Origin: CAWDDA01 sp963813345
GTDB lineage: Bacteria > Acidobacteriota > Blastocatellia > RBC074
Length of the DNA: 64,000 nt
Direction: 5' to 3'
Assembly (NCBI GenBank): GCA_963813345.1
Contig: CAWEYR010000031.1
Span: 1 to 64,000 of the forward strand
In this document: positions 49,731 through 58,367 of the stretch, one piece after another
Layout of the letters: each line of letters opens with the position of its first letter
Numbering within the stretch: the first letter of the stretch is position 1
Program-made: the position numbers and the translations under genes
Notes under the pieces: generated by a model
What the model was told of the DNA's origin: nothing
Seen by the model: only the letters and a program-made list of their open reading frames with translations
The model's database searches: none

Positions 49731-51473
49731 ATGAAGAGTTTATTCAATCTTACTAATAACCATTTGTTGCGCGGCGCAGCTGTTGCCGTGATGATGATCC
49801 TCGTTGTGGCTCCCGGTTTCTCACAGGAACCTCCAAAGCCACAAACTCAGCAACGTCGTACGCCACTTTCCGATAAGCCGCAGGCAACTCTTGGAGACGT
49901 GAATTGTGATGTCGGAGTCGACAAGAGAGTCATCGTAATGATGGCGGCGCTGAATTTGGCCGGTTACGACTACGAGCAATCCAACCGGCAGTTGTCGCCG
50001 CTGCGCAAGCAGATTCGCGAAGATCTGAAGGACGTCAATCCTCAGATCATTGCAAAGCTTCGCAATCACTTTCAGGCGCATCGCGAAGGGAAGCCTGATG
50101 TAGTTGCGATAGCGCCGTATCTGAGTCTCGCACTCTCTCTTTCAGAACCTCCCGGCTTCAGTATTGACGTTCCGGCAGAGCGGCTGCCGGATGATGTCCG
50201 GGAGATCACCGACTTTGCACTGCTCCTCGAGGAGTTTTACCAGGCTTCCTCGTTTGGCAGGTTATTACCGAAGTATGTCAAGGCATACACTGAAACTGCG
50301 ACTTCCTATGGTCCCGGGCTTGCAGCGTCAGTCTCAGCGGTGATTGGTTATCTGCGCACGGAGCCCATACTCGAGCATCGGCCGATTTACGTTCCGCGTT
50401 CAGGAAACACTAAAGATGCGGAACCAGTCGAGAGTTCGAAGCGGATACGGCGATTCGTCGTAGTACCGGACCTTCTCAACTCGACTGGATCAGGCAACCT
50501 CAGAGTTGTGCGCGATGTTTATTACCTCCTGCTTGGGCCGACACGCGAACCAAATGTAAATGCGATGCGACGCGGCTTTCTACGCTTTGTCCTGGACCCG
50601 ATTAGCGAGCTGCACGTCAGAGAAGTGGGCGCTATGAAAGGAGAGCTCAAGAAACTGCTCGACTCGCGTGATGACAGCGTCGACCGGGAATACAAAGAGC
50701 GAAGCGCCTTCTACCTGATTACTGATTCGCTGACCAAGGCAACGGACGCGCGGATGGAAGTACTCGGGCTTCCTGTAAAGCGTAATTACACGGAAGCAGA
50801 CGCGATCTTCGATCTGAGTAAAGAGTACGAGCGCGGCGCGGTTCTGGTCTATCACTTCTACGACAAGATGTCGGCCTACGATCGTGTGGGAATCAATCTT
50901 CGCGACTATTTTGGCGACCTGCTGACGACGATTGATTTCGAGCGCGAGTCGAAGCGGCTCGAAGAGTACGCGCAGCGACTCGGGCGGTACAAGCAGGCGA
51001 AGCTCGAAGCGACCTCGGCACCGGCACCTGCGCCGACGATCTCGAATGCTGATGACGCGACGGTGTCAAGGATCATCCAGGCCGATCAGATGATCACTGC
51101 GCGGCGATATGATGAGGCACGAGCCGTTCTGCAATCGATACTCAAGGAGCGTCCTCAGAATGCGCGCGCGCTTTTCGGCATGGCCGAAGTGACAAGCAAG
51201 AAAGCAAGTCTGGTGACGGATTCTGACAGGCAGGGTGAGGAGCTTTACGCTGCAGTCGAATTCTATAAGCAGGCCGCACAGAACGCTTCGACCGACACAG
51301 AAAAGTGGCTGAAACAGCGAAGCTACCTTTCTGCGGGAAAGATTCTGGCGTTCCTCGATCAGCCAAAGGACGCTCTCGCAGCATTTGAACTCGCCATCGG
51401 ACTTGGTGAAAACGCCGACAAGTCTGCATACGAAGAAGCTGTCCGCGAAAAAGCAAAGCTATCAGGCATGTAA
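49731..51473 (+). CDS. Exported protein with C-terminal TPR units
   Basis: About 580 residues, intact. ATG 49731 begins a signal peptide (KSLFNLTNNHLLRGAAVAVM, cleavage near FSQ). The middle part (VDKRVIVMMAALNLAGYDYE to IDFERESKRLEEYAQRLGRY) is of a type not otherwise recognised. From about residue 445 TPR-like helices appear (ADQMITARRYDEARAVLQSI, RALFGMAEVTSKKA, AAFELAIGLGENA). It follows the permeases by 28 bases and may be their periplasmic partner. Confidence 0.75.
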   Translation: MKSLFNLTNNHLLRGAAVAVMMILVVAPGFSQEPPKPQTQQRRTPLSDKPQATLGDVNCDVGVDKRVIVMMAALNLAGYDYEQSNRQLSPLRKQIREDLKDVNPQIIAKLRNHFQAHREGKPDVVAIAPYLSLALSLSEPPGFSIDVPAERLPDDVREITDFALLLEEFYQASSFGRLLPKYVKAYTETATSYGPGLAASVSAVIGYLRTEPILEHRPIYVPRSGNTKDAEPVESSKRIRRFVVVPDLLNSTGSGNLRVVRDVYYLLLGPTREPNVNAMRRGFLRFVLDPISELHVREVGAMKGELKKLLDSRDDSVDREYKERSAFYLITDSLTKATDARMEVLGLPVKRNYTEADAIFDLSKEYERGAVLVYHFYDKMSAYDRVGINLRDYFGDLLTTIDFERESKRLEEYAQRLGRYKQAKLEATSAPAPAPTISNADDATVSRIIQADQMITARRYDEARAVLQSILKERPQNARALFGMAEVTSKKASLVTDSDRQGEELYAAVEFYKQAAQNASTDTEKWLKQRSYLSAGKILAFLDQPKDALAAFELAIGLGENADKSAYEEAVREKAKLSGM

Positions 51474-51480
51474 GAAGAAG

Positions 51481-51628
51481 GTGCTGAGTGCTGCGGTGCT
51501 GAGTGCTGAGTGCGAGTGCGAGTAAGCTTTAGCTTAGGCGTTGCATTCTAGAGGCTCTGTATGATCTCGGAATGCAACTCCGCAAGCTGAAGCTTGAACT
51601 CAAACTCCATACTCAGCACTCAGCACCA
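51481..51628. repeat. GTGCTGAGTGCT repeats around family A arms
   Basis: GTGCTGAGTGCTG units at 51481-51515 mirror ACTCAGCACTCAGCAC at 51610-51626. Inside are imperfect family A arms (TAAGCTTTAGCTTA; GCAAGCTGAAGCTTGAACTC) and GTTGCATTC / GAATGCAAC, the latter shared with the repeat at 61397. The unit forms the leader of the YeeE gene. Confidence 0.8.
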
Positions 51629-51640
51629 GCAGGAGGAATC

Positions 51641-52073
51641 ATGGACTCTTCGAACTTGATCCAACCCTTGATAGGCGGCCTTCTGATAGGGTTCTCTGCC
51701 TCGGCACTATTGCTTCTTCGAGGGCGGATGGCCGGCATAAGCGGGATTCTGGCCGGGGTGCTTTTTCCGGTTGCGCGAGGACACCGAATGGCGGTTGTTG
51801 TTTCTGACCGGTCTCGTCGCCGCCGGGCTGATCGCATTCGCATTCGAGCCCTCAGCATTTGCAAACACGCTCGCGCGGTCTGTGCCTGCGCTCGCAATCG
51901 CTGGTCTGCTTGTTGGAATCGGTGTGCGGGTTGGCGGGGGCTGCACAAGCGGACACGGTGTCTGTGGAGTCAGCCGGCTCTCGTTGCGATCAATCATTGC
52001 TACAGTTGCGTTCATTTTGTCCGGTGCTGTGACGGTATTTCTCGTCAATCGGCTGGCAGGAGGTGCCCTGTGA
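51641..52073 (+). CDS. YeeE/YedE-family sulfur transporter, N-terminal half (frame break near 51770)
   Basis: About 143 residues. AGGAGG precedes ATG 51641. Helices LIGGLLIGFSASALLLLRGR and MAGISGILAGVLF run to a shift near 51770, then EWRLLFLTGLVAAGLIAFAF and GIGVRVGGGCTSGHGVCGVS, with the conserved Cys typical of thiosulfate or sulfur transporters. Many bacteria encode the transporter as two half-size proteins, as here. The stop overlaps the next GTG start (GTGA). Confidence 0.85.
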
Positions 52074-52537
52074 GCGCGATTCAGAGAATTGCAACGATAG
52101 CGTGCGGAATGCTTTTTGGATTCGGGCTTTGTATCGGCGGAATGACACAGCCCGCTCGGATCACCGGCTTCCTCGATTTTGCGGGGGCGTGGGATCCGAG
52201 CCTGTTGTTTGTCATGATCGGGGCGATCGCGGTTTATCTTCCACTTTATCGTGTCATCACGCGCAGGAAGCATCCGGTGTTTGACAGCGTCTTCGCAGTG
52301 CCGACGCGAACTGATATCAATACGCGGCTGATCGTAGGTGCATCGATCTTTGGCGTGGGGTGGGGTGTGGGAGGTTTTTGTCCCGGACCTGCGCTGACTT
52401 CACTCGCAACGGGATATGCACCGGTGATTGTTTTCACACTCGCAATGATCGTTGGAATGGTGTTGTTCAGTGCCGTCGAAACCGCAAGTAAAGCGCGCAC
52501 TGAAGCGAGACTTGAACAGGCAAAGGAGTGCGGTTGA
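52070..52537 (+). CDS. YeeE/YedE-family transporter, second half (DUF6691-like)
   Basis: 155 residues from GTG 52070, which overlaps the upstream stop. ACGMLFGFGLCIGGMTQPAR, FLDFAGAWDPSLLFVMIGAI and GVGWGVGGFCPGPALTSLAT are the family motifs, including the second conserved Cys. The two half proteins together would make the pore for thiosulfate or a related sulfur species. The frame is intact. Confidence 0.88.
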   Translation: MSAIQRIATIACGMLFGFGLCIGGMTQPARITGFLDFAGAWDPSLLFVMIGAIAVYLPLYRVITRRKHPVFDSVFAVPTRTDINTRLIVGASIFGVGWGVGGFCPGPALTSLATGYAPVIVFTLAMIVGMVLFSAVETASKARTEARLEQAKECG

Positions 52538-52574
52538 CTGTAAGCGCCGGCGGAGCCAGCGCTCCCAGGAAACA

Positions 52575-52604
52575 AAAAGGGCGACCCGTTGGGGTCGCCC
52601 TTTT
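52575..52604. terminator. Bidirectional rho-independent terminator
   Basis: AAAAGGGCGACCC (52575-52587), loop GTTG, GGGTCGCCCTTTT (52592-52604). The perfect 13-base stem with A-run and T-run serves the YeeE pair on the plus strand and the minus-strand gene ending at 52627. Confidence 0.93.
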
Positions 52605-52626
52605 GATTTCAAAATCCTGGTCACTC

Positions 52627-53394
52627 CTAATGCATCGGAATGACCGGCATTAAAGGTTCGAAAGGCACCTCCCTCGGCTCGTTCTCGCACTGTTGAACCG
52701 GAGGAGTGCTCGTGACAGGTTCATTCCCCTCTTCACCGGAGAACAATTCGAACGTGATCGCTTCTTCACTCAAAAAGAGCTCTGTCTCAATCGGCGCGAC
52801 ATCGGTCGAGATGATTGGATCACGAGGCTTTTCAGGTGTCTTGCCAGGCTCGCAGGCCGCTGGTTTCACGGAAGGCGCGAACACGAGTCTGACTGGGCGA
52901 ACGCTCATTCTTGGCATCTTGAAGCGCTTGGCCCAGTGCATCGGTACATAGCTCGCTTCGATCACTGCGAAACTCATCGCCAGCGCGCGTTCCACCGGGA
53001 ACGCTGCCGGAAGGATAATGGGTTTGAGGCGTGTCTTTGCGCGGACCGGTTTCGCCGCAGCCACCATTGCACGCACACTCTGAACTTTCGCCCTCATCTT
53101 TGATCTGGTTGCCGAGCCAGTCGCCGCGACCTTAGCCGCGACATTCGATGCCAGAAGCGCGCCCTCAGTCGGGTTGGTGACTGCTTCCGGCAAAAGACTA
53201 CGGCCGAAGGCCGCTGCAAGCAGGTTTGCCTGTACAAAGCGGTTGGCAGTCGCGTCGGGCAGAATTGCCGAAATTGATTCGGCAGCACCCAGGACCTGCT
53301 GTGCAAAGTTGCTACCGGTTAGGGGTTTCACCGTGTGAGCCGCTAAGAGCAGCGTCAGGATTAGCAGCAAGCGAATTAAAGCTTTGCTAGCCAT
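52627..53394 (-). CDS. Exported protein of unknown function
   Basis: 255 residues from ATG 53394 (TTGAGGAG upstream; an ATG at 53409 is less likely). N-terminal helix ALIRLLLILTLLLAAHTV is a signal peptide or anchor. The rest is Ala/Val/Pro-rich with basic stretches (SATRSKMRAKVQSVRAMVAA) and a Pro/Glu-rich C-terminus with two Cys (PAACEPGKTP; PPVQQCENEP). No domain is recognised. It is monocistronic, ending at a strong terminator. Confidence 0.7.
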   Translation of the reverse strand: MASKALIRLLLILTLLLAAHTVKPLTGSNFAQQVLGAAESISAILPDATANRFVQANLLAAAFGRSLLPEAVTNPTEGALLASNVAAKVAATGSATRSKMRAKVQSVRAMVAAAKPVRAKTRLKPIILPAAFPVERALAMSFAVIEASYVPMHWAKRFKMPRMSVRPVRLVFAPSVKPAACEPGKTPEKPRDPIISTDVAPIETELFLSEEAITFELFSGEEGNEPVTSTPPVQQCENEPREVPFEPLMPVIPMH

Positions 53395-53628
53395 TGGGAT
53401 GCTCCTCAACTGACCATGCTCTAGGTCACGGTCGTTCGTCAGATACTTGTCAAGTTGCTTCTTCTAGTAGTACTCGGAATAACTCAAAGTCGTTGTGCCT
53501 GTCTGAACGTTTTCAGTTTCAGTCTGCAAATCAGTTTGTGACTGGACTTTGTCCAAGGTTTCAAAAGAGCGAAGGAAATCTTTTGTGCTTTATCGCCCCC
53601 CTGGAGAAGCGATTATCCACAAACCCGG
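53395..53628. other. Intergenic region with no gene seen
   Basis: About 230 bases between two minus-strand genes; AT-richer than the neighbours. It presumably holds the promoter of the 52627 gene, but I cannot fix a -10/-35 pair. Confidence 0.4.
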
Positions 53629-55474
53629 TCAATCTCTTGTTAATGACTTGTAAATACTTTGTAAAAACATGCCGGGCTTGTAAGCCGTTAAAATACCACT
53701 GTTTGCGCCGGGTGCAAAGCCTTTTTTGAAACCCGCTTTCTGTACCCTGCTCCAATCCGTTACATGACTCTTATACGTCGCCACCCGGTCCTGGAGGTGC
53801 GAAGAAATATCGGTCGTCTCGCGCGGGTCGGAACAAAGATTAAAAACCTTCGATCGATTCGACTCGACTTCATAGATGTACTTGAGGCAGCCATCGCGCA
53901 AGCCAAGGAACGTAAGTGAATAGTCAGTATAGAAAAGCGCAACTTGTTCGCGACCAGCGAGCATTGATGTCCCCTGGAACTCTCGAGGGATAGAGCGTCC
54001 CAGCAAATCGAGGATCGTCGGTCCAACATCGATCAGACTCACCGGCTTCTGCACCCTCACTTGCCCCTCGACCATCCCCGGTGCAGCAATCAACAATGGC
54101 ACTCGCATGTTCTCTTCATGTATGAAGAACGAATGGCCGTAATTTCCCTCGTGCTGTCCGAATGCTTCGCCGTGGTCTCCAGCAATCACGATCAATGAAT
54201 CGGAGAGCCGTCCTTGCGCTTCAAGACCTTTGAACAGATCGCGCAGTGCATTGTCGGCATAATTGAGTGCATTCAGATACCGGTCCCGCTCCTCAGTCTC
54301 CGGAAACGGGCCGGGGAGAGGAGTGTCGTATGGATGATGTCCCGCAATCGGGAGATAGGTAAGGAAAAACTTCTCTTCGCGTCCGAGACCACCAACCCAC
54401 TTGAGCATTCGTTGAACAGTCGATGCTTCATCAACCCCGAAGCTCGATTCCTTTTGTCCGCCAATTGCTCCCGCATCTTCAACGACATCGTAGCCACGAT
54501 CCTCTACGACAGCGTCCATGCCCAGGTACATGAATCTGCCTGAATGAAAGAGCGCCGATCGATAACCCGCGTCACCGAGCTCCCGGGCAAGAGACGAGCG
54601 CATCTTCCTTGCAATTGTTTCGACAGGGATATCGAGCGCGGGATACTGCGAACAAATCACCGAAAGAAGCGTCTTGATGCTCTCCGGGTAAACGGCATAG
54701 GCATTCTCGAATACGATCGCGCGCTCGGCCAGCCCATCAAGAAAAGGCATCGGATTCTCTCGCGCACCGTACGTGTTCAGGTACTGCGCTCCCGCCGATT
54801 CAAGCATTACCAGAATTACGTTCCGATGTTCCGCTGCCCGGTGCCATCGATCAAGGTCTTTTCTTGGCTCGGTCTTCGCCTTTTGCGGCTGGCACCACGT
54901 TGACAGGGCTCCGACGCCAATCAATGTTAGTCTCCCTCGCTTCTCCTGCATTGATTCGTGGAAGTGATGTCGTTACGAGCGTGGCAATCGAATTCCGGTG
55001 AAGGCCTCCTGTGTCGATACGCGCAGACGCGACAGGTCCGGCGGCTATGATCGCTATTGCACAAGCGATCCACACTTCGCGGTGTCGCAGCCTGACGTTT
55101 CTCACCGCCAGCGCGAGCGCGATTCCAACGAGAAAAACGGCGGCTACCGGCAGGATGATCTGTGCCTTGAAGTAATAGAGAACCGAATCCGCAAGCGCGC
55201 CGCGCGCTGCTTTGAGCATCGGCCACGTAAACGGAGTTGTCAGAACGCGCATGACGGCGACGTTGATGGCGACATAGCTGACGGCAAGCGCATAGACCAA
55301 CCATCTGATCCAGTCGCGGCGGCACACTGACAGAAGGGCGGCGAAGAGAAGAGCTACGAGAACGTCCTGCCAGATGAACGCGAGTGGGGTCCACGGTGAA
55401 AAGGGAATCGAGTGGCCCGCGATGCTTGCCACCTTTGCGGCCAGGAGAACTATGAAGAAGGCTATCGCTTTCAT
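53629..55474 (-). CDS. Membrane sulfatase/LTA-synthase-like phosphotransferase (frame break near 54860)
   Basis: About 614 residues joined. From ATG 55474 come four to five membrane helices (AIAFFIVLLAAKVASIAG, LVALLFAALLSVC, LVYALAVSYVAINVAVM, ILPVAAVFLVGIALALAV), then the alkaline-phosphatase fold: VILVMLESAGAQYLNTYGA (metal/nucleophile region), FLTYLPIAGHHPYDTPLPGP, VIAGDHGEAFGQHEGNYGHS and VPLLIAAPGM. The frame breaks between EDRAKKRP and DRWHRAAEHRN. It is related to LtaS/OpgB-type enzymes that move head groups of lipids. ATG overlaps the upstream stop (ATGA), so it is translationally coupled to the methyltransferase-like gene. Confidence 0.85.
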
Positions 55475-56060
55475 AATGTCACCTGACTCATCGTCACCTG
55501 ACTTACAACATTCAATCTCTTGAGAAGCAGCCACGAGATAACTTCACTGCGGCAGTTTCGGTTTCGCTTCCAGATCCAGTCATGCACAAAAACAAACCGC
55601 GCGGGAGGGTCTCGATAGATTGCACTTCGATCGCCAACCAGTGCCAGTGGAATCACAAGCGCATCGACATCGCACGGCGGACGGCCTTCGAATCGGCCAT
55701 TGATCATCTCAACCCCGACATCGCCGCTCAGATAAGTCCTGGCTGTCTCGAGGTTAGTGGCGCTCAGATCGATTAGTACGAGTCGCGCCTCAGGCAGCAC
55801 GCGACGGAATACAAGCGCGCTTCGCGGGAAAAGCCCGCCACCGACTATACCTACTCGATGAGGTGCCGGAATGCCTGCAAGAAGGCGGCGAAACGCCCTT
55901 TCGTGCCGGCTGACTACAAACCTCTGAAGAAGTTTCGAATGCAGAACCAGGCGCTCAAGCGCGCAGAGATTCGCACTCCGACTAATACGCCTGGGATTCA
56001 CGCGACTTAACCACCGCAGAACCGCTGGCAATCTGCTCGATGCTTTGTCATGAACCTCGG
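55471..56060 (-). CDS. Class I SAM-methyltransferase-like domain, probably fused to the desaturase
   Basis: The frame encodes LPAVLRWLSRVNPRRI, LERLVLHSKLLQRFVVSRHE, then a Rossmann-like start HRVGIVGGGLFPRSALVFRR, ARLVLIDLSATNLETARTYL (motif II acidic residue) and VDALVIPLALVGDRSAIYRD. No ATG or good GTG precedes this domain outside the desaturase region, so it is probably the C-terminal half of one desaturase-methyltransferase protein whose frame breaks near 56060, or it is translated by coupling. The glycine loop VGGG is consistent with SAM binding; the substrate may be a lipid. Its end overlaps the sulfatase start. Confidence 0.6.
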
Positions 56061-56671
56061 TCTGAGCATCGCTGTGACCGAAGTTGTGGAAGCATTGACC
56101 AATGCGCGTTCGGCCGCTCGTGGTGCTCTCTGTGATATCCGTCATTCAGAAAAAGAAAATTGTAGATGCGACCGTAATAGCTCACCGTTCCTCCGCCCGC
56201 ATGCTCGTAATATCCGTGTATCTGACAGATCAGCATTCCCACTGCAAAGCCAGGCATATAGGCGTAAAGGAAAAAGTCTGTTGCGTAAACTGCGAGCAAG
56301 CCCCAGACCGCGACAGTCGCCAGTAACTCAAGAGTCGTCAGTGCGTCGAATCTGATCGTCGTCGCGCGAAGGCTCCTGGCACCATGATGAGCAAGATGCC
56401 GTGCTGCCCAGACCGACTGGGGATATCCGAGCAGCACGGTGAGGTAAAGCGAAAAGATCGCCCGCGGCAGGCGGCCGCGAAGAAACGACCGGTGAATGAA
56501 GTTGTGCGATACAGTGTTCGAGTTCCACCACAATCCAAGTGCGATGACGATCATCGACGGCCACGCCAGTAACAACAGTCCATGAACGATCGCGAGACCG
56601 GGCAGCAATACTGCATCCCGGTCCCTGACCGTGTCGCTGGCGCGCCTTAATGACCACGTCGCACCAATCAT
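56048..56671 (-). CDS. Membrane fatty acid desaturase/hydroxylase-family protein
   Basis: Three histidine boxes for the di-iron site are visible: HNFIHRSF, HLAHHGA and HREHH. Membrane helices include GLAIVHGLLLLAWPSMIVIA and FFLYAYMPGFAVGMLICQIH. The frame ends at 56048 in a short aberrant tail (RSQRCSDRGS), and the protein probably continues into the methyltransferase-like domain. Its ATG overlaps the stop of the upstream exported protein (ATGA). A role in membrane lipid modification is inferred. Confidence 0.8.
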   Translation of the reverse strand: MIGATWSLRRASDTVRDRDAVLLPGLAIVHGLLLLAWPSMIVIALGLWWNSNTVSHNFIHRSFLRGRLPRAIFSLYLTVLLGYPQSVWAARHLAHHGARSLRATTIRFDALTTLELLATVAVWGLLAVYATDFFLYAYMPGFAVGMLICQIHGYYEHAGGGTVSYYGRIYNFLFLNDGYHREHHERPNAHWSMLPQLRSQRCSDRGS

Positions 56672-57156
56672 TGACCCTTTGCTCCTTTGGGTCGTTCGAG
56701 TGCGCGGAGAGCGCGGATTGGCTCGTAGTTGGTAGGACGCGAGCTCATACGCACCAGACCATAGGCAAAAGGATAGGCATCTGGTTCAGCAGGCTTCACG
56801 CTGGCAGCGCGAACCTTTGCGGGCGGAATACTCCGTGTACCGAATCCGATGACTTCACCGGTGCCGGCGACCGACTTGAGGTCTGCCCACTCCTTGCGGC
56901 TGCCGTCTTCCTTGCCCGGCATCACCTTGAAGTAGAGATACCCTCTCTGAGGCGTATCGTAAAAGTTGCGATCGTTGGCTTTTGCCATCGCAAAATCCCC
57001 CCAGATCTGAATCCGTTCGGGCGAGGTTGCGTTGGGCTCGAGGATCACCTTGTCGATTATCGCGTAGGTGCCGATAAAGTCGGAAAAGGCGCCGGCGCTC
57101 GGCGCCGGAATCAGAAACGTAGCGAGCAGGGCTGCGAAAAGTACTAAGCGCTTCAT
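56668..57156 (-). CDS. Small exported protein of unknown function
   Basis: 162 residues from ATG 57156, with AAAGGAG eight bases upstream (ATG 57177 would include the RBS in the coding sequence). Signal peptide MKRLVLFAALLATFLIPAPS ending near AGAFS. The mature part has FIGTYAIIDKVILEPNATSP, IQIWGDFAMAKANDRNFYDT and PQRGYLYFKVMPGKE, a compact beta-rich domain I do not recognise. It is the first gene of the coupled desaturase operon. Confidence 0.75.
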   Translation of the reverse strand: MKRLVLFAALLATFLIPAPSAGAFSDFIGTYAIIDKVILEPNATSPERIQIWGDFAMAKANDRNFYDTPQRGYLYFKVMPGKEDGSRKEWADLKSVAGTGEVIGFGTRSIPPAKVRAASVKPAEPDAYPFAYGLVRMSSRPTNYEPIRALRALERPKGAKGQ

Positions 57157-57217
57157 TGGCAAATCTCCTTTCATCAACAGATTTGCCAGTTAGACGTGGT
57201 CAACGGACGATTTCTTC

Positions 57218-57308
57218 CGTACGTTGTACCGCGTTCAGGCGGAATCTTGAGTTCAAGCTTTAGCTTGGGTCCGATGATTACCGCCTGAAGGCGGTACATC
57301 GAACCTAA
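57218..57308. repeat. Family B palindrome enclosing one family A arm
   Basis: CGTACGTTGTACCGCGTTCA and CCGCCTGAAGGCGGTACATC are inverted partners; between them lies GAGTTCAAGCTTTAGCTTGG, a single family A arm. It separates the MBL hydrolase from the desaturase operon. Confidence 0.8.
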
Positions 57309-58249
57309 GAACGGACCCAGCGGTCCACTCCGTCCTGCTCTTCCATGCGCAGCTTGTTTTCGGCGGTCGCCTGATCGAGGTGGGCGATGGTTTCCGAAAC
57401 TGCGAGAAAGCGGTGGATGTCTTTCACAGCCGGAAAGAGTCCTCGCGACACTTCCCATGCGTTTGCCCCCTCTTTCGGCACCATTCTGATGACACTCGCC
57501 TGGCGTTCAGATGTGTGACGGAGAAAGCGGTGGAAATGCTCCTCGAAATCAGTTACATCACCGCCATGCGATGTTCGCAACAAGGTCGGCGCAAGCGAAC
57601 GGATGCGCGCCAGCGATACGAGGTATTCTCCGAGTGAAGGGAAGCGCCGCGCCGGATCTATAGGATCACGGTTCAGAACAGGATTCGGCGTGATGTTCTT
57701 GAGAACTGTATCACCGCTCAAAAGCAGCCGGTTCGACTCGCGAAATAAGCAGGAACTTCCCGGCGTGTGTCCGGGAGTGTGAACTACACGCAGTGACCCG
57801 CTTGCAAATACAAATTCATCTTCATCCTTGTAACTGACAGCATCTGCCACCGCCTCCGCATAATTATGGATACGCGCATAACGCGCCGACATGTCCTCGA
57901 TCTCGTCCGCAGGGACACCGGCGCGCTCGAGCAGCGGCCTGCTGACCCGCGTTACGTCTATTGCCGTGATGTTATCGAGCTCCCATTCATGCACATGGAC
58001 GCTCGCTCCGGACTCGCGCGCCAGCTGCGCCGCCAGCCCGCAGTGATCTTCGTGTGTATGCGTCAGAATAATGCGGCCGAGATCCGAGATGCTCGAGCCT
58101 ACACGCGCAAACTCCGATCTCAGAGCCGCATACGCCTCATCGGTCTTTGGTCCGGTATCAATCAGCGTAAGCGGATCGTCCAGGATCAAATAAAGATTGA
58201 TTGGGCCCACCGGAAAGGGCGTGGGGACTACTAGCTTCTCAATGAGCAT
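57305..58249 (-). CDS. MBL-fold metallo-hydrolase
   Basis: 314 residues, intact. Opening INLYLILDDPLTLIDTGP, metal motif THTHEDHCGLA, the second histidine in VVHTPGHTPGSSCLF, LLLSGDTVL (bridging Asp) and LRTSHGGDV (last His). C-terminal helices resemble glyoxalase II-like enzymes of the RNase Z/hydroxyacylglutathione hydrolase group. The stop lies in the end of a family B repeat. It is downstream of the acyl-CoA dehydrogenase on the same strand and could hydrolyse a thioester, although that is speculation. Confidence 0.9.
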   Translation of the reverse strand: MLIEKLVVPTPFPVGPINLYLILDDPLTLIDTGPKTDEAYAALRSEFARVGSSISDLGRIILTHTHEDHCGLAAQLARESGASVHVHEWELDNITAIDVTRVSRPLLERAGVPADEIEDMSARYARIHNYAEAVADAVSYKDEDEFVFASGSLRVVHTPGHTPGSSCLFRESNRLLLSGDTVLKNITPNPVLNRDPIDPARRFPSLGEYLVSLARIRSLAPTLLRTSHGGDVTDFEEHFHRFLRHTSERQASVIRMVPKEGANAWEVSRGLFPAVKDIHRFLAVSETIAHLDQATAENKLRMEEQDGVDRWVRS

Positions 58250-58261
58250 TGGAAAGAGAGA

Positions 58262-58360
58262 TCACCACGGAACACACGGAAAAGAGACACGAAAGAACAC
58301 GGAAAGATCTTTCATGTTCTTTCCGTGTTATTCCGTGTCTCTTATTCCGTGTGTTCCGTG
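58262..58360. repeat. Long palindrome between the MBL and acyl-CoA dehydrogenase genes
   Basis: CACCACGGAACACACGGAAA ... is mirrored by ...TTCCGTGTGTTCCGTGGTCG, with inner AACACGGAAAGA / TCTTTCCGTGTT. Arms of about 45 bases, imperfect. Confidence 0.85.
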
Positions 58361-58367
58361 GTCGTTT

